Assembly (NCBI RefSeq): GCF_007671655.1
Contig: NZ_VCGX01000004.1
Span: 1 to 64,000, forward strand
DNA: 64,000 nucleotides
Direction: 5' to 3'
Source: Marinobacter piscis
GTDB lineage: Bacteria; Pseudomonadota; Gammaproteobacteria; Pseudomonadales; Oleiphilaceae
Shown: positions 25,834 through 37,631 of the stretch, piece after piece
Layout: each line of letters opens with the position of its first letter
How positions within the stretch are numbered: position 1 is the first letter of the stretch
The notes under the pieces: model-generated
The model's input: only the letters and a program-made list of their open reading frames with translations
The model's database searches: none
Told to the model about the DNA's origin: nothing
Made by a program: the position numbers and the translations under genes

Positions 25834-25943
25834 AGCTGGGTGTGAAGGGGGCCTCCGGGAATGTCTGTGGCCAAGGACGGCCACAGCCAAGCGCACATGG
25901 ATGTGCTCGTAGCGTTTCCCGGAGGCCCCCTTCGCACCCAGCT
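25834..25943 (+). repeat. variable-arm palindromic element, copy C (core inverted)
   Basis: Arms 25834-25861 and 25916-25943 match over 28 nt with one t-g mismatch, a G-T pair on the plus strand. The 54-nt core (25862-25915) is the reverse complement of the orientation seen in copies A, B, D, E and F. Its hairpins are GCACATCCATGTGC and CTGTGGCC/GGCCACAG. It ends 18 bp from the hisC stop. Confidence 0.88.
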
Positions 25944-25961
25944 CACCTCCGTATTATCAGG

Positions 25962-27014
25962 CTAAAGCGACTGAAACCCCCGAATCAATGCATCATTCTG
26001 CTCAGCCGTACCGATGGTTATGCGCAGAAACTCGCTGATTCGGGGTTTGTTGAAGTGGCGGACGATGATGCCCTGCTCTCTCAGGCCTTGCGCCAGGTTT
26101 TCGCCGGATTTTTCGGTGTGGCGGGCGAATACGAAGTTGGCTTTTGATGGCAGAACTTCAAAGCCGAGGCCTTCCAGGCTTTGGGTGACTCGCTCGCGTT
26201 CGGAGATTACGCCTTCGCAGGACTTCCGGAACCATTCCTCGTCTTCGTAGGCGGCTTTGGCGCCGGCCAGGGCTAATCTGTCCAGCGGGTAGCTGTTGAA
26301 GCTGTTTTTTACGCGGTTAAGCGCTTCGATCAGGTCCGGGTGGCCGATGGCGAAGCCTACTCGTAAGCCGGCCAGGGAGCGGGCTTTGGAGAGGGTTTGG
26401 GTGACCAGCAGGTTCGGGTACTGGTCTACGAGTTTTATGGCGGTTTCGCCGCCGAAGTCTATGTAGGCTTCGTCGACTACAACCACGCGCTCTGGGTTGG
26501 CCTGGAGGATGGTTTCTATGTGTTCCAGGCCCATGTAACGGCCCGTGGGGGCGTTGGGGTTGGGGAAGATGATGCCGCCGTTGGGTTGCGTGTAGTCTTC
26601 AGGGTTGATTTCAAAGCTGTCTGTGAGGGGCACGGCTTTGCCTTCTACGTTGTAGAGGCCGCAGTACACCGGGTAGAAGCTGTAGGTTATGTCCGGGTAG
26701 AGGATGGGCTGGTCGTGCTGGAACAGGGCGTAGAACAGATGCGCCAGGACTTCGTCGGAGCCGTTGCCGAGGAAGACTTGTTCGGGTTGTACGCTGTGGT
26801 ATTCGGCCAGGGTCTGGCGCAGGGTGTCGCCTTCGGGGTCCGGGTAGAGGCGGAGGCTGTCGTTGAGTTCGGCCTGGATGGCGGCGATGACTTTTGGTGA
26901 GGGGCCGAAGGGGTTTTCGTTGGTGTTCAGTTTTACCAGATTGGGGATTTTGGGCTGTTCGCCGGGTACATAAGGGACCAGGTTTTTTACCTTTGGGCTC
27001 CAGAATTTACTCAT
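25962..27014 (-). CDS. hisC: histidinol-phosphate aminotransferase
   Basis: PLP enzyme that converts imidazole-acetol phosphate to histidinol phosphate. The 350 residues show [12 protein letters not shown] near the start, the [10 protein letters not shown] cofactor region near 78, NPNAPTG near 150, VVDEAYIDF near 180 and the PLP-lysine segment [15 protein letters not shown] near 206. ATG 27014 is chosen over an upstream one because GGAG lies 8 nt before it. It follows hisD with palindromic element D in the gap, and is part of the hisG-hisD-hisC series. Confidence 0.95.
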   Translation of the reverse strand: MSKFWSPKVKNLVPYVPGEQPKIPNLVKLNTNENPFGPSPKVIAAIQAELNDSLRLYPDPEGDTLRQTLAEYHSVQPEQVFLGNGSDEVLAHLFYALFQHDQPILYPDITYSFYPVYCGLYNVEGKAVPLTDSFEINPEDYTQPNGGIIFPNPNAPTGRYMGLEHIETILQANPERVVVVDEAYIDFGGETAIKLVDQYPNLLVTQTLSKARSLAGLRVGFAIGHPDLIEALNRVKNSFNSYPLDRLALAGAKAAYEDEEWFRKSCEGVISERERVTQSLEGLGFEVLPSKANFVFARHTEKSGENLAQGLREQGIIVRHFNKPRISEFLRITIGTAEQNDALIRGFQSL

Positions 27015-27037
27015 TTTTTTGGCTCCGGGGGACACGG

Positions 27038-27147
27038 CAGCTGGCGCGGGGGTGACTTCCGGAAAACGCTACGGGCACGTCCGTGTGCGCTTGGCTGTGG
27101 CCTTCCTTGGCCACAGACATTTCCGGAAGTCACCCCCGCACCATCTG
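27038..27147 (-). repeat. variable-arm palindromic element, copy D
   Basis: Arms 27038-27065 and 27120-27147 match over 28 nt with two mismatches, one of which is c-a (G-T on the minus strand) and one c-t. The 54-nt core (27066-27119) has hairpins GCACGTCCGTGTGC and CTGTGGCC-TTCCTT-GGCCACAG. It separates hisD from hisC inside what is otherwise a histidine operon. Confidence 0.88.
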
Positions 27148-27205
27148 CCTGCATACTTTGGATGCATTATTCATGCAGTTCAGGTCACGTGGTTATATGA
27201 CCCGT

Positions 27206-28513
27206 TTAATCATTTTTTATCCGGTACTCCGCCGAACGCGCGTGGGCCGTCAGTCCCTCGCCTCTTGCCAGGACCGATGCCACTCGTCCCATGCGGTCGG
27301 CGCCTTTGGCGCTGAAGCCGATGATGGAGGAACGTTTCTGGAAGTCGTATACGCCCAGCGGCGATGAGAATCTGGCTGTGCCGCTGGTGGGCAGCACGTG
27401 GTTGGGGCCGGCGCAGTAGTCGCCGAGGGCTTCGGCGGTGTGGCGGCCGAGGAAGATGGCGCCGGCGTGGCGGATTTCTTTCAGTAGGGTTTCCGGGTTT
27501 TCTACCGACAGTTCCAGGTGTTCCGGGGCTATGCGGTTGGCGATGGTGGCGGCTTCGCTCAGGTCGGTTACCTGGATTAAGGCGGCGCGATCGGTCATGG
27601 AGGTGCGGATGATGTCGGCGCGTTCCATGGTGGGCAGCAGTTTGTTGATGCTGGCTTCGACGGCGTTGAGGAATTCTGCATCCGGGCTGATCAGTATGGA
27701 CTGGGCCTGTTCGTCGTGTTCGGCCTGGGAGAAGAGGTCCATGGCGATCCAGTCGGGGTCGGTCTGGCCGTCGCAGATCACGAGTATTTCGGAAGGGCCG
27801 GCGATCATGTCGATGCCAACGGTGCCGAAGACTTCCCGTTTGGCGGTGGCGACGAAGATGTTGCCGGGGCCGACGATTTTATCAACCGCAGGGATAGTCT
27901 CGGTTCCGTAGGCCAGTGCGGCAACGGCTTGGGCTCCGCCAATGGTGAATACGCGATCGACGCCGGCGGTGGCGGCAGCGGCCAGTACTAAGTCGTTAAC
28001 GGTGCCGTCCGGGGTGGGGACAACCATGACAACCTCGCGGACTCCGGCCACTTTAGCGGGTATGGCGTTCATCAGTACCGACGATGGATACGCCGCTTTG
28101 CCACCGGGCACGTAGAGGCCGGCCCGATCCAGGGGGGTGACTTTCTGGCCCAGTAAGGTGCCGTCGTCGTCCTGGTATTGCCAGGATTCCTGGTTCTGTC
28201 TCTGGTGATAGTCGCGCACCCGTTCTGCGGCCTGTTCCAGTGCGTCGCGCTGGTCCTGAGGGATAGCGTTCAGCGCCTGTTGTAGGCGACCCTGGTCCAT
28301 TTCCAGTTCGCTGACGCTGGCTACATCGAGGCGGTCGAACGTTTTGGTGTATTCCAGTACCGCCTGGTCACCCCGGGTTTTCACCTGATGCAGGATATGG
28401 CGCACCGTTTCGTTAACCTGATGATCAACACTGTCGTCCCAGGCCAGCAGTGCGGTCAGTGAGCTGTCGAAGTCGCTCTGAGATGCGTTGAGTCGTTTGA
28501 TGTTAACGGTCAT
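27206..28513 (-). CDS. hisD: histidinol dehydrogenase
   Basis: Zinc enzyme that oxidises L-histidinol to L-histidine in two NAD-dependent steps. The 435 residues contain [20 protein letters not shown] near 135, the [28 protein letters not shown] signature region near 215-242, and the C-terminal [14 protein letters not shown] near 375 with a conserved active-site His. The length is normal. It lies 26 bp after hisG in the same direction. Element D lies 59 bp beyond its stop. Confidence 0.96.
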   Translation of the reverse strand: MTVNIKRLNASQSDFDSSLTALLAWDDSVDHQVNETVRHILHQVKTRGDQAVLEYTKTFDRLDVASVSELEMDQGRLQQALNAIPQDQRDALEQAAERVRDYHQRQNQESWQYQDDDGTLLGQKVTPLDRAGLYVPGGKAAYPSSVLMNAIPAKVAGVREVVMVVPTPDGTVNDLVLAAAATAGVDRVFTIGGAQAVAALAYGTETIPAVDKIVGPGNIFVATAKREVFGTVGIDMIAGPSEILVICDGQTDPDWIAMDLFSQAEHDEQAQSILISPDAEFLNAVEASINKLLPTMERADIIRTSMTDRAALIQVTDLSEAATIANRIAPEHLELSVENPETLLKEIRHAGAIFLGRHTAEALGDYCAGPNHVLPTSGTARFSSPLGVYDFQKRSSIIGFSAKGADRMGRVASVLARGEGLTAHARSAEYRIKND

Positions 28514-28539
28514 GGTCTGATCCTGCTCAGTTTTGAGGG

Positions 28540-29178
28540 TTATCGGCGTTTGTCCACGGCTGCGGCCAGTTTCTCAATAATGGCATTAACCGGTTTGTGC
28601 TTCATCTTCATGGAGGCACGGTTCACCACCAGGCGGCTGCTGATGTTTTCGATCAGTTCCCGCTCTTCCAGGCCGTTGGCGCGCATGGTGTTGCCTGTGT
28701 CAACGATATCAACAATTTCATCGGCCAGGCCCAGAATGGGGGCCAGCTCCATGGCGCCGTAGAGTTTGATGATATCGGCCTGGCGGCCCTGAGTTGCGTA
28801 GTAGCGACGGGCGATGTCGACAAATTTGGTGGCCACGCGGATGCGTCCGGCAGGTGTGGCTTCACCTTTCGGGCCGGCGGTCATCAGGCGGCAGCGGGAG
28901 ATGTTGAGATCCAGTGGCTCGTAGAGTCCGTCGCCGCCATGTTCCATCAGTACATCCTTGCCGGTTACGCCAAGGTCGGCGCCACCGTATTCCACATACG
29001 TAGGCACGTCGGTGGCCCGGATGATCAGTACCCGTACGTTCGGGTCTGTGGTGGGGAACACCAGTTTGCGGGTTTTCTTGATGTCGTCGACCAGTTCAAT
29101 CCCGGCATCCGCCAGCAGTGGCAGGGTTTCTTCAAGGATTCGCCCCTTCGACAAAGCGATGGTAATGGAATCTGTCAT
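28540..29178 (-). CDS. hisG: ATP phosphoribosyltransferase, short form
   Basis: First enzyme of histidine synthesis, joining ATP and PRPP. The 212-residue product is the short HisG form, which needs the HisZ regulatory subunit (established for the family); hisZ is not in this window. Motifs are [15 protein letters not shown] at the N-terminus and [15 protein letters not shown] near 172. ATG 29178 is chosen because GGAAG lies 8 nt upstream, and the frame extending further would run into the murA gap. It is 29 bp after murA. Confidence 0.95.
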   Translation of the reverse strand: MTDSITIALSKGRILEETLPLLADAGIELVDDIKKTRKLVFPTTDPNVRVLIIRATDVPTYVEYGGADLGVTGKDVLMEHGGDGLYEPLDLNISRCRLMTAGPKGEATPAGRIRVATKFVDIARRYYATQGRQADIIKLYGAMELAPILGLADEIVDIVDTGNTMRANGLEERELIENISSRLVVNRASMKMKHKPVNAIIEKLAAAVDKRR

Positions 29179-29207
29179 GCGTTCTTCCGGTTTCCCGTGT
29201 GTGTCTG

Positions 29208-30741
<1,534 letters not shown>

Positions 30742-30765
30742 AGTAAATCCTCGGGTATTTAGGTG

Positions 30766-31074
30766 TCAGGGGCGGGATTGTAACCAATCCGCAAGGCTGC
30801 TCAAAGCGGCAAGGGAGACGAGGCGCTCAGGCGCTCCGGTAAATGTCAGGGAAACGCCCTGCTTTTCCGCCTGCCGGCTCCAGCAAAGCAGCATGGAGAG
30901 TATCACGCTGTGGGTGGTGACCAGCCCGGAAAGGTCCACTTCAAGATCTTTGTCGGCGGCTGCAATCAGCCGTTCGCCTTCGGTACGCACGGGCATGACA
31001 TTACGGGCGTCAATGGCGCCGGCAACCGACAGTACGCCGGCTTCCCGCTGGACCTTCGGGGCCTGATCGCTCAT
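30766..31074 (-). CDS. mlaB: STAS-domain phospholipid transport protein MlaB
   Basis: Cytoplasmic STAS subunit that stabilises the MlaFE ABC transporter. The 102 residues resemble MlaB: a conserved Asp-Leu-Ser-Gly (EVDLSGLVTTHSV) near 48-60 marks the STAS loop. The start overlaps the mlaC stop (ATGA), showing tight coupling. Sequence similarity within this family is low, so the call leans on operon position. Confidence 0.88.
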   Translation of the reverse strand: MSDQAPKVQREAGVLSVAGAIDARNVMPVRTEGERLIAAADKDLEVDLSGLVTTHSVILSMLLCWSRQAEKQGVSLTFTGAPERLVSLAALSSLADWLQSRP

Positions 31075-31724
31075 GAGTTGTTCACTTCCTCTTCCAGGTT
31101 CAGCGACTCCACGGCATCGCTCCAGTCGTCGATCACCTTCTGCACCTGGCCACCACTGGCTTCCATTTCCTGGGCAAAACGGTCCCGGAATGACAGGCCT
31201 ATGTTCACCCCTTCTACAATCACGTTTTCCATCATCCAGTCACTGCCCTCCTTGCGGTACATGGAGTAGGTTACAGAGTGGCGGTCGCCTGAGCCGGTTA
31301 CAACTTCCATGGCGACGGAAGCACGGTTGTCATCCCGGGGGTTAATCGTGGCGTCGGTTACCCGGATCTGGAAATCGTCAGCGCTGACCAGTGCCTGGGC
31401 GTAGCTGTCGAAGAGGCTGCGCTTGAAGCGGACAACAAACTCATCGCGCTGTTCACGGGTTGTCTGGCGGGCATAGCGGCCCATCACCCGGGCGGCAATG
31501 CGGCGGAAATCCACAAACCCTTCCAGGGCGTCATTCATGTTCTGGTAGAAGGCTTCCGGATCACGCTCATAAAGGCCGCGCTCGGCACTGAGTTTTTCCA
31601 CCAGACGCTGGGTGTTCTCGTCCACGTATTGGCGCAGGTCTTCTTCCGGGTTGGCCTGTGCCTGTGTCACAAACACCGCCATCAGTGTGAGGATGAGGCA
31701 TAGTTGCCGGGTTAATGCAGTCAT
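31071..31724 (-). CDS. mlaC: periplasmic phospholipid-binding protein MlaC
   Basis: Periplasmic carrier that shuttles phospholipid between the MlaA-porin complex and MlaFEDB. The 217 residues have a cleavable signal peptide (cut after AQA near 24), then the tetrahymena-like MlaC domain with FRRIAARVMGRYARQTT near 80 and DWMMENVIVEGVNIGLSFRD near 165. GGAGAAG precedes the ATG. It follows mlaD by 30 bp. Confidence 0.95.
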   Translation of the reverse strand: MTALTRQLCLILTLMAVFVTQAQANPEEDLRQYVDENTQRLVEKLSAERGLYERDPEAFYQNMNDALEGFVDFRRIAARVMGRYARQTTREQRDEFVVRFKRSLFDSYAQALVSADDFQIRVTDATINPRDDNRASVAMEVVTGSGDRHSVTYSMYRKEGSDWMMENVIVEGVNIGLSFRDRFAQEMEASGGQVQKVIDDWSDAVESLNLEEEVNNS

Positions 31725-31754
31725 CTCGCTTCTCCTGTGTGATTGCCCGGCGGC

Positions 31755-32204
31755 TTATTTGCCAGAGGCAAAATTGCTGATCAGCCGCTCGATGTTCATC
31801 GCAGACTGGGTGGAATAGAACGTATCACCCGGGGCGAGGGATTCCATATCGCCCCCTATGGATATATCAATGTACTGCTCGCCCAGCAGGCCGGATGTAC
31901 GTATTACTGCAGCACTGTCGGCGGGTATGTTGTCTATATTGGCATTAATCGACATGGCCACCCTGGCCTGAAAGGTTTCCGTATCGAGGGTGATGGCGTC
32001 GATACTGCCGATGGTCACTCCCGCCATGGAAACCTTACCCCGGGGTGTGAGGCCGCCGGTGTCGTTAAAATCGGCGTAAATGGTGTACGTGCTCTCGGCG
32101 GATTTCGGCGACAGCCCGCTTACCTGCAGCGCCAGAAACAGCAGCGCCGCCAGCCCGGCGAGCATAAACAGCCCTACTGCAATATCCGTTGTTCTTTGCT
32201 TCAT
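31755..32204 (-). CDS. mlaD: MCE-domain protein MlaD
   Basis: Inner-membrane-anchored MCE subunit that forms a hexameric lipid channel on the MlaFE transporter. The 149 residues have one N-terminal transmembrane helix (about 8-28) and one MCE domain with TIYADFNDTGGLTPRGKVSMAGVTIG near 41-67. The length is typical. It lies 37 bp after mlaE and 30 bp before mlaC. Confidence 0.95.
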   Translation of the reverse strand: MKQRTTDIAVGLFMLAGLAALLFLALQVSGLSPKSAESTYTIYADFNDTGGLTPRGKVSMAGVTIGSIDAITLDTETFQARVAMSINANIDNIPADSAAVIRTSGLLGEQYIDISIGGDMESLAPGDTFYSTQSAMNIERLISNFASGK

Positions 32205-32241
32205 TACCGGCTCCCGGTGTTATCTCATCTATTATCGTGAA

Positions 32242-33024
32242 TCAGAAATTGCCGAACATTACGGCGGTCAGTACAAAATCCAGCCCCAGCACCGCCAGCG
32301 AGGAATACACCACGGTTTTGGTGGTGGCCGAGCTGATGCCTGCGGAGGTGGGCACGCAGTCATAGCCCTGATACACCGCAATCCAGGCACAGACAAAGCC
32401 GAACACAACACTTTTGATGACGCCGTTGACAACGTCGTCCCAAAAGTCGACCGAGGCCTGCATATTGCCCCAGTAAGACCCTTCAAAGACGCCGAGCCAC
32501 TCCACGCCCACCAGCATGCCGCCCCAGATGCCAACCATGGAAAAGATAATAGCCAGTACCGGCATGGCAATAAACCCGGCCCAGAGCCTGGGAGCAATCA
32601 CCCGGCGCAGCGGGTCTACGCCCATCATTTCCATACTGGAAAGCTGTTCCGTGGCTTTCATCAGGCCGATTTCGGCGGTCAACGCTGAACCGGCTCGCCC
32701 GGCGAACAGCAGCGCTGTGACCACTGGCCCCAGCTCGCGCACCAGGGTAAGCGCAATCATCTGGCCGATGGCGGCTTCGGAGCCGAAGTCGCTGAGTATA
32801 GTGTACCCCTGAAGCCCCAGCACCATGCCGATAAACAGGCCGGACACCACAATGATGGCCAGCGACAGGACGCCCACCGAGTACAGCTGCTTTAACAGCA
32901 GCGGAAAACCGGTGGCCGGACGAGGCACACCCCAGAGAACACCTGCCAGAAAACGACTGGCGCGGCCCAGGGAAACCACCAGTTCGGTTCCGCTGCGCCC
33001 GAAAGAAGCGATTCTGTCGATCAC
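32242..33024 (-). CDS. mlaE: phospholipid ABC transporter permease MlaE
   Basis: Permease subunit of the Mla transporter, 260 residues. Family marks include [20 protein letters not shown] near 63 and [27 protein letters not shown] near 93-119, the conserved MlaE segment, with about five transmembrane helices. Its start overlaps the mlaF stop by 4 nt, so ATPase and permease are translationally coupled. Confidence 0.96.
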   Translation of the reverse strand: MIDRIASFGRSGTELVVSLGRASRFLAGVLWGVPRPATGFPLLLKQLYSVGVLSLAIIVVSGLFIGMVLGLQGYTILSDFGSEAAIGQMIALTLVRELGPVVTALLFAGRAGSALTAEIGLMKATEQLSSMEMMGVDPLRRVIAPRLWAGFIAMPVLAIIFSMVGIWGGMLVGVEWLGVFEGSYWGNMQASVDFWDDVVNGVIKSVVFGFVCAWIAVYQGYDCVPTSAGISSATTKTVVYSSLAVLGLDFVLTAVMFGNF

Positions 33025-33827
33025 GAGGCACCTCCGGCCAGACCGAAATCCGCAGCCGCGGCCGGCGACGGATAATGGAACGGCACCGGCCCGTCCGGCT
33101 GGCCCTGCAGGAACTGCTGTACCTGTTCAGACGGGTGCTCCTGTAACTCGGCCGGGGTGCCGGCACCAATCACCTTGCCGTCGGCAATAATGCAGGCGTA
33201 ATGGCAGATGCTCAGGGATTCCTTGACATCATGGGACACCAGAACGCTGGTGAGTCCCATGGAGCTGTTCAGATCATGAATCAGCTTGACCAGCACCCCC
33301 ATGCCGATGGGGTCCTGCCCGGCAAAGGGCTCGTCGTACATGATCAGCTCCGGGTCCAGCGCAATACTGCGGGCCAGAGCCACGCGCCGGTTCATGCCAC
33401 CGGACAGCTCCGACGGCATCAGCTCGCGGGCGCCGCGCAGGCCTACCGCTTCGAGCTTCATCAATACGATATCGCGAATCATGTCTTCCGGCAGGCTGGT
33501 GTGCACCCGCATGGGAAAAGCCACGTTTTCGTACACGCTCAGATCGGTAAACAGTGCCCCGCTCTGGAACAGCATGCCCATTTTCCGGCGAAATGCGTAA
33601 AGCTCCGTGCGCCCAAGTTTCGAGATTGGCTGGTTGTCTACCATTATCTGACCGGAATCCGGCTGCAACTGGCCGCCGATCAGCCGCAGCAGCGTGGTTT
33701 TCCCGCTGCCACTGGGGCCCATAATGGCCGTGACTTTGCCGCGAGGTATCTCCACGGACACGCCGTTGAATATCCGGCGGCCAGAGCGTGAAAACACGAC
33801 GTCTTTCAGTGAAATATACGAGTGCAA
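33021..33827 (-). CDS. mlaF: phospholipid ABC transporter ATPase MlaF
   Basis: ATPase of the Mla transporter. The 268 residues have Walker [13 protein letters not shown] near 37, the signature [14 protein letters not shown] near 141, Walker [12 protein letters not shown] near 160 and the H-loop SHDVKES near 200. The start codon is TTG at 33827, with AAGGA 8 nt upstream on the minus strand. It is the first gene of mlaFEDCB-ibaG-murA and is divergent from kdsD over 205 bp. Confidence 0.95.
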   Translation of the reverse strand: MHSYISLKDVVFSRSGRRIFNGVSVEIPRGKVTAIMGPSGSGKTTLLRLIGGQLQPDSGQIMVDNQPISKLGRTELYAFRRKMGMLFQSGALFTDLSVYENVAFPMRVHTSLPEDMIRDIVLMKLEAVGLRGARELMPSELSGGMNRRVALARSIALDPELIMYDEPFAGQDPIGMGVLVKLIHDLNSSMGLTSVLVSHDVKESLSICHYACIIADGKVIGAGTPAELQEHPSEQVQQFLQGQPDGPVPFHYPSPAAAADFGLAGGAS

Positions 33828-33969
33828 ACTTATCGTCCTTACTTTTTCGGCCAGATGCCCTTAGCCTTCACAGGGGCGCTACATTATGCCAAGCGGGCCA
33901 CAAGCTCAATCCATAGTGGCGGAAATAACGGCACTGCAATGATCTGCTGGCACCCCGGCTGGTGTGAGA

Positions 33970-33978
33970 TGTTATACT
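33970..33978 (+). promoter_or_regulatory. extended -10 promoter of the kdsD operon
   Basis: TGTTATACT, a TGn-extended -10 hexamer, lies 54 nt before the kdsD ATG in the mlaF-kdsD divergent region. No good -35 is present at 17 bp. Confidence 0.45.
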
Positions 33979-34032
33979 GCGATCCGGCATTTGCAATTCC
34001 ACTTTCCAGACAGAAGACAGGCCACAAGCCAG

Positions 34033-35013
34033 ATGAGCGAACACACAGCAGACAGCTTCCGGACTTCCGCACTTCAGGCGATACGTATTGAGCGTGATGC
34101 CATCAGCGCCCTGGAAAACCGTATTGACGAACACTTCATACGGGCGTGTGAGGTCATCATGGCATGCAAAGGCCGGGTTGTGGTAACCGGCATGGGCAAA
34201 TCCGGCCATATCGGCCATAAAATTGCCGCCACCCTGGCCAGTACCGGCACCCCGGCGTTTTTTGTGCACCCGGGCGAAGCCAGTCACGGCGATATGGGTA
34301 TGATCACCAGCCAGGATGTGGTGATCGCTATTTCCAACAGTGGCAATACCAGCGAAGTGGTCACTATACTGCCGTTGATCAAGCGCATGGGCGCGCCCCT
34401 GATCAGCATGACCGGCAACCCGGATTCCACTCTGGCAAAAGAGGCGGCAGCAAATCTGGATGTCAGTGTAGAAACCGAGGCCTGCCCTCTGGGGCTCGCC
34501 CCCACATCCAGCACCACCGCCACTCTGGTTATGGGCGATGCCCTGGCGGTTGCCCTGCTGGAGGCCCGCGGCTTCAGTGCCGAGGACTTTGCCTTTTCAC
34601 ATCCGGGTGGCAGCCTCGGGCGCCGGCTTCTGCTGCACGTTTCCGACATTATGCATACAGGTGATCGCATCCCCAGCGTCAGCGAGGATACGACTCTCAG
34701 TGGCGCCCTGCTGGAGATTTCCCGTAAAGGCCTGGGCATGACCACGGTTGTGGATGCGAACGGCCGGATGACGGGCATTTTCACCGACGGCGACCTGCGC
34801 CGGACCCTGGACAAGTCTCTGGATGTACACACCACTCCGATGCGGGATGTGATGACCCGTAACGGGCGCACCATCCAGCCGGAGCAGCTGGCCGCCGAAG
34901 CCCTGAACATCATGGAGGGCCTGAAAATCAGCGCCCTGCCGGTCACAGACAGCAGCGGCACCGTGGTGGGCGCTATCAACATGCACGATCTGCTCCGCGC
35001 CGGCGTTATTTAA
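34033..35013 (+). CDS. kdsD: arabinose-5-phosphate isomerase KdsD
   Basis: Converts ribulose 5-phosphate to arabinose 5-phosphate, the first step of KDO synthesis for LPS. The 326 residues consist of a SIS domain (GMGKSGHIGHKIAATLASTG near 56-75; ISNSGNTSEV near 100) and two C-terminal CBS domains (about 205-325). ATG 34033 is used; an upstream frame extension has no family match. It starts the plus-strand kds-lpt-rpoN series, divergent from mla. Confidence 0.95.
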   Translation: MSEHTADSFRTSALQAIRIERDAISALENRIDEHFIRACEVIMACKGRVVVTGMGKSGHIGHKIAATLASTGTPAFFVHPGEASHGDMGMITSQDVVIAISNSGNTSEVVTILPLIKRMGAPLISMTGNPDSTLAKEAAANLDVSVETEACPLGLAPTSSTTATLVMGDALAVALLEARGFSAEDFAFSHPGGSLGRRLLLHVSDIMHTGDRIPSVSEDTTLSGALLEISRKGLGMTTVVDANGRMTGIFTDGDLRRTLDKSLDVHTTPMRDVMTRNGRTIQPEQLAAEALNIMEGLKISALPVTDSSGTVVGAINMHDLLRAGVI

Positions 35014-35033
35014 GCAGTTCTCTGAGAGACTCT

Positions 35034-35600
35034 ATGACAAACATACTGACAAGCCCGCTGCACGATCTCTGGCCGGCGGCCCTTCTGGAAAAAGCCGCCC
35101 GTATCCGCCTTGTAGCTCTGGACGTGGATGGCGTGATGAGCGATGGCCGCATCTATTTCACCGCCAGCGGTGACGAGCTGAAAGGGTTCAACATTCTCGA
35201 TGGTCTGGGGCTGAAGCAGCTGATGGCCGCGGGTATTACCGTGGCCGTGATTACCGGCCGCACCTCGCCGTTAACCGAAAAGCGCATGCAGGATCTGAAC
35301 ATCCCGCACCTGATGCAGGGGCGTGAAGACAAGAAAGTGGCACTGCAGGAGCTGGTAAACACCCTGGATATTCCGGCAGAAGCCATTGCCTATATGGGAG
35401 ACGATTTACCTGATCTGCCGGCGATTCGCTACGCTGGCCTGGGCATCACCGTGCCCAACGGCTACTGGCTGGTACAGCAGCACGCGGATTACTGCACTCA
35501 GGCCGCCGGAGGCAGTGGCGCTGTGCGGGAACTGTGCGATCTGCTGCTCAGTGCCGGAGGCCACCTGAATACAACCCTTGCGCCCTATCTGGACACCTGA
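35034..35600 (+). CDS. kdsC: 3-deoxy-D-manno-octulosonate 8-phosphate phosphatase
   Basis: HAD phosphatase that removes phosphate from KDO-8-phosphate. The 188 residues contain HAD motif I DVDGVMSDGRIYF near 30-42, motif II VITGRTSP near 73, and the Asp pair MGDDLPDLP near 121. It forms a tetramer without a cap domain (family knowledge). It lies 20 bp after kdsD, with GAGAG before the ATG. Confidence 0.96.
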   Translation: MTNILTSPLHDLWPAALLEKAARIRLVALDVDGVMSDGRIYFTASGDELKGFNILDGLGLKQLMAAGITVAVITGRTSPLTEKRMQDLNIPHLMQGREDKKVALQELVNTLDIPAEAIAYMGDDLPDLPAIRYAGLGITVPNGYWLVQQHADYCTQAAGGSGAVRELCDLLLSAGGHLNTTLAPYLDT

Positions 35601-35602
35601 CC

Positions 35603-36226
35603 ATGGCCGAGAGCACACAAGACAGCCTGCTTTCCCGGCTGGCTCTGGCGGAACGGCCCGGGCTGCGCATGCTGGCTCTGGCCGTGACCATTGCCGCCGC
35701 TGCGTTTTTGCTCTGGCGTGGTAACGAACCGCCTCCCCCCAGTAGCAGCAGCGACGCCCGGCAATTGCGGGGCGATGCCGAGCCCGATGGTTTTGTGGTC
35801 AACGGCCGCTATACCTCTTACGATGAAAACGGTCAGCGCAAGGTTGTGTTCAGCAGCCCACGCATTGAACAGTTTGAAGAAGGCGGGCTGGCCATTATGA
35901 CGTCTCCCAGTGCAAAGCTCTCCGGCCAGACTGAAGACGAACCCTGGATCGTGAATGCCGATATAGGCCATCTGCGTCAGAGTGACGACCTGCTTTATCT
36001 CATGGGGAATGTACGCGTGGAACGCATGATCGGTGAACGCGAGGCGACTCTGACAACCGAGAGCCTGACCCTGGATAACCAGCAGGGTACTGCCTTCACT
36101 GACGACCCGGTCACCATCACCGATAATCTGGGGGTCACCCGGGCCATTGGTATGAAGGCATGGATAGATGAACGTATTCTGGAACTCAACTCCCAGGTGG
36201 AAGGACGCTATGAAACCGTCAACTAA
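35603..36226 (+). CDS. lptC: LPS export protein LptC
   Basis: Inner-membrane-anchored component of the Lpt bridge that hands LPS from LptB2FG to LptA. The 207 residues have an N-terminal cytoplasmic tail, one transmembrane helix (about 20-42), and a periplasmic beta-jellyroll. Its start is 2 nt after the kdsC stop and its end overlaps lptA by 17 nt. The homology-bearing part starts at ATG 35603; the frame open further upstream overlaps kdsC. Confidence 0.92.
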   Translation: MAESTQDSLLSRLALAERPGLRMLALAVTIAAAAFLLWRGNEPPPPSSSSDARQLRGDAEPDGFVVNGRYTSYDENGQRKVVFSSPRIEQFEEGGLAIMTSPSAKLSGQTEDEPWIVNADIGHLRQSDDLLYLMGNVRVERMIGEREATLTTESLTLDNQQGTAFTDDPVTITDNLGVTRAIGMKAWIDERILELNSQVEGRYETVN

Positions 36227-36743
36227 CCCCCTCCGCAGGCTGCTGGCCATGGCCCTGGCTGCAAGTCTTACCGGCCCGGCGCTGGCATTTGACCTGGATT
36301 CCGACACTCCGATTACCGTCAGTGCCGACAGAGCCCGACTGGATGATGGCAAAGGAGTGGCCACCTATACCGGGTCGGTTGAGCTGATTCAGGGCCAGAC
36401 CCGGCTGACGGCAGACCGGGTAATGCTCTACCGGAGTGTGGAAGGTCTGAACCGCATTGAAGCCAATGGCACGCCGGCCCGCTATCAGCAACCGGTGACC
36501 AACGGCGAGGGTGAAACCGATGCCCGGGCGCTTCACATTACCTGGTCGGCCGCTGACAAGCAGCTCACCTTTGAGCGGGAAGCCGAGATTGAACAAAATG
36601 GCAACCTGTTTCGCGGTGATGTTATTCATTACGACACAGAACAACGCGTGGTGACCGCGCAGGGCAGCGAGGACACAGGTTCCGGCCCGGGCCGGGTGGA
36701 GATGGTGATCCAGCCCCGCAGCGGCACCGACAGCACTCAATAA
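36210..36743 (+). CDS. lptA: periplasmic LPS transport protein LptA
   Basis: Forms the periplasmic bridge for LPS. The 177 residues have a signal peptide cut after ALA (near 27), then [20 protein letters not shown] and [19 protein letters not shown], the jellyroll repeats of the LptA/OstA family. AAGGA is 5 nt before ATG 36210. The gene overlaps lptC by 17 nt and is followed by lptB after 17 bp. Confidence 0.94.
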   Translation: MKPSTNPLRRLLAMALAASLTGPALAFDLDSDTPITVSADRARLDDGKGVATYTGSVELIQGQTRLTADRVMLYRSVEGLNRIEANGTPARYQQPVTNGEGETDARALHITWSAADKQLTFEREAEIEQNGNLFRGDVIHYDTEQRVVTAQGSEDTGSGPGRVEMVIQPRSGTDSTQ

Positions 36744-36760
36744 TCGCAGGCACAGACCCA

Positions 36761-37486
36761 ATGGCAGTTCTCAGAGCGAGTAATCTGGCGAAAAGCTATA
36801 AACAGAAAAAAGTTGTGATAGATGTGTCGCTGGAAATCCGCAGCGGCGAAATTGTTGGCCTGCTGGGGCCCAACGGCGCTGGGAAAACCACCTGTTTCTA
36901 CATGATTGTGGGGCTGGTCAATGCTGACAATGGCCGTATTACCATCGACAGTGAAGACATCACCCCGCTACCAATGCACGGGCGCGCGCGCAAAGGCATT
37001 GGCTACCTGCCACAGGAAGCCTCCGTGTTCCGCAAACTGTCGGTGCGGGACAACATCATGGCGATTCTGGAAACCCGCAAAAACCTCAGCCGAGCCGAGC
37101 GCCACAAAAAGGTTGAGCAGTTACTGGAAGAGTTCCATGTAACCCACATTCGCGACAGCCTGGGCATGGCCCTCTCCGGGGGCGAGCGGCGCCGGGTGGA
37201 AATAGCCCGGGCCCTGGCCATGGAGCCCGCCTTTATTCTGCTGGATGAACCGTTTGCGGGGGTAGACCCGATTTCCGTCAGTGATATCAAACAGATTATC
37301 CGCCATCTCAGGGACAAGGGGATCGGTGTCTTGATCACCGACCATAACGTGCGCGAAACTCTCGATATCTGTGAAAACGCGTACATAGTTTCCGGAGGGC
37401 ACATCATCGCCTCCGGTAACTCCGAAGCCATTCTTGCCAACCAGCAGGTCAAGGAAGTATACCTTGGGGATGAGTTCCGCCTGTGA
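36761..37486 (+). CDS. lptB: LPS export ABC transporter ATPase LptB
   Basis: Powers LPS extraction from the inner membrane with LptF and LptG, which are not in this window. The 241 residues contain Walker [14 protein letters not shown] near 37, signature [15 protein letters not shown] near 142, Walker [16 protein letters not shown] near 161 and the switch His in [11 protein letters not shown] near 195. Length is standard. It precedes rpoN by 145 bp. Confidence 0.97.
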   Translation: MAVLRASNLAKSYKQKKVVIDVSLEIRSGEIVGLLGPNGAGKTTCFYMIVGLVNADNGRITIDSEDITPLPMHGRARKGIGYLPQEASVFRKLSVRDNIMAILETRKNLSRAERHKKVEQLLEEFHVTHIRDSLGMALSGGERRRVEIARALAMEPAFILLDEPFAGVDPISVSDIKQIIRHLRDKGIGVLITDHNVRETLDICENAYIVSGGHIIASGNSEAILANQQVKEVYLGDEFRL

Positions 37487-37631
37487 GCCAGATTGTGTTG
37501 CAGGCATAGAGCAAGTAAACTCGGCAGAGAACTTGCAAGGAGGCTCACGTGTGGCGGCAAGTCGCCGGCACACAAGAACTTTTTGCCTGTGTGACAAACA
37601 CCGCACAGGTATAAATAACGGACCCTGAGCG

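Larger units (their letters stand above)
25658..25961. other. nif3-hisC intergenic region filled by two palindromic elements
   Basis: These 304 bp hold copies B (25692-25797) and C (25834-25943) in opposite orientations, 36 bp apart. No gene is seen. Little room remains for a promoter for the Nif3-like gene outside the elements. Confidence 0.75.
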
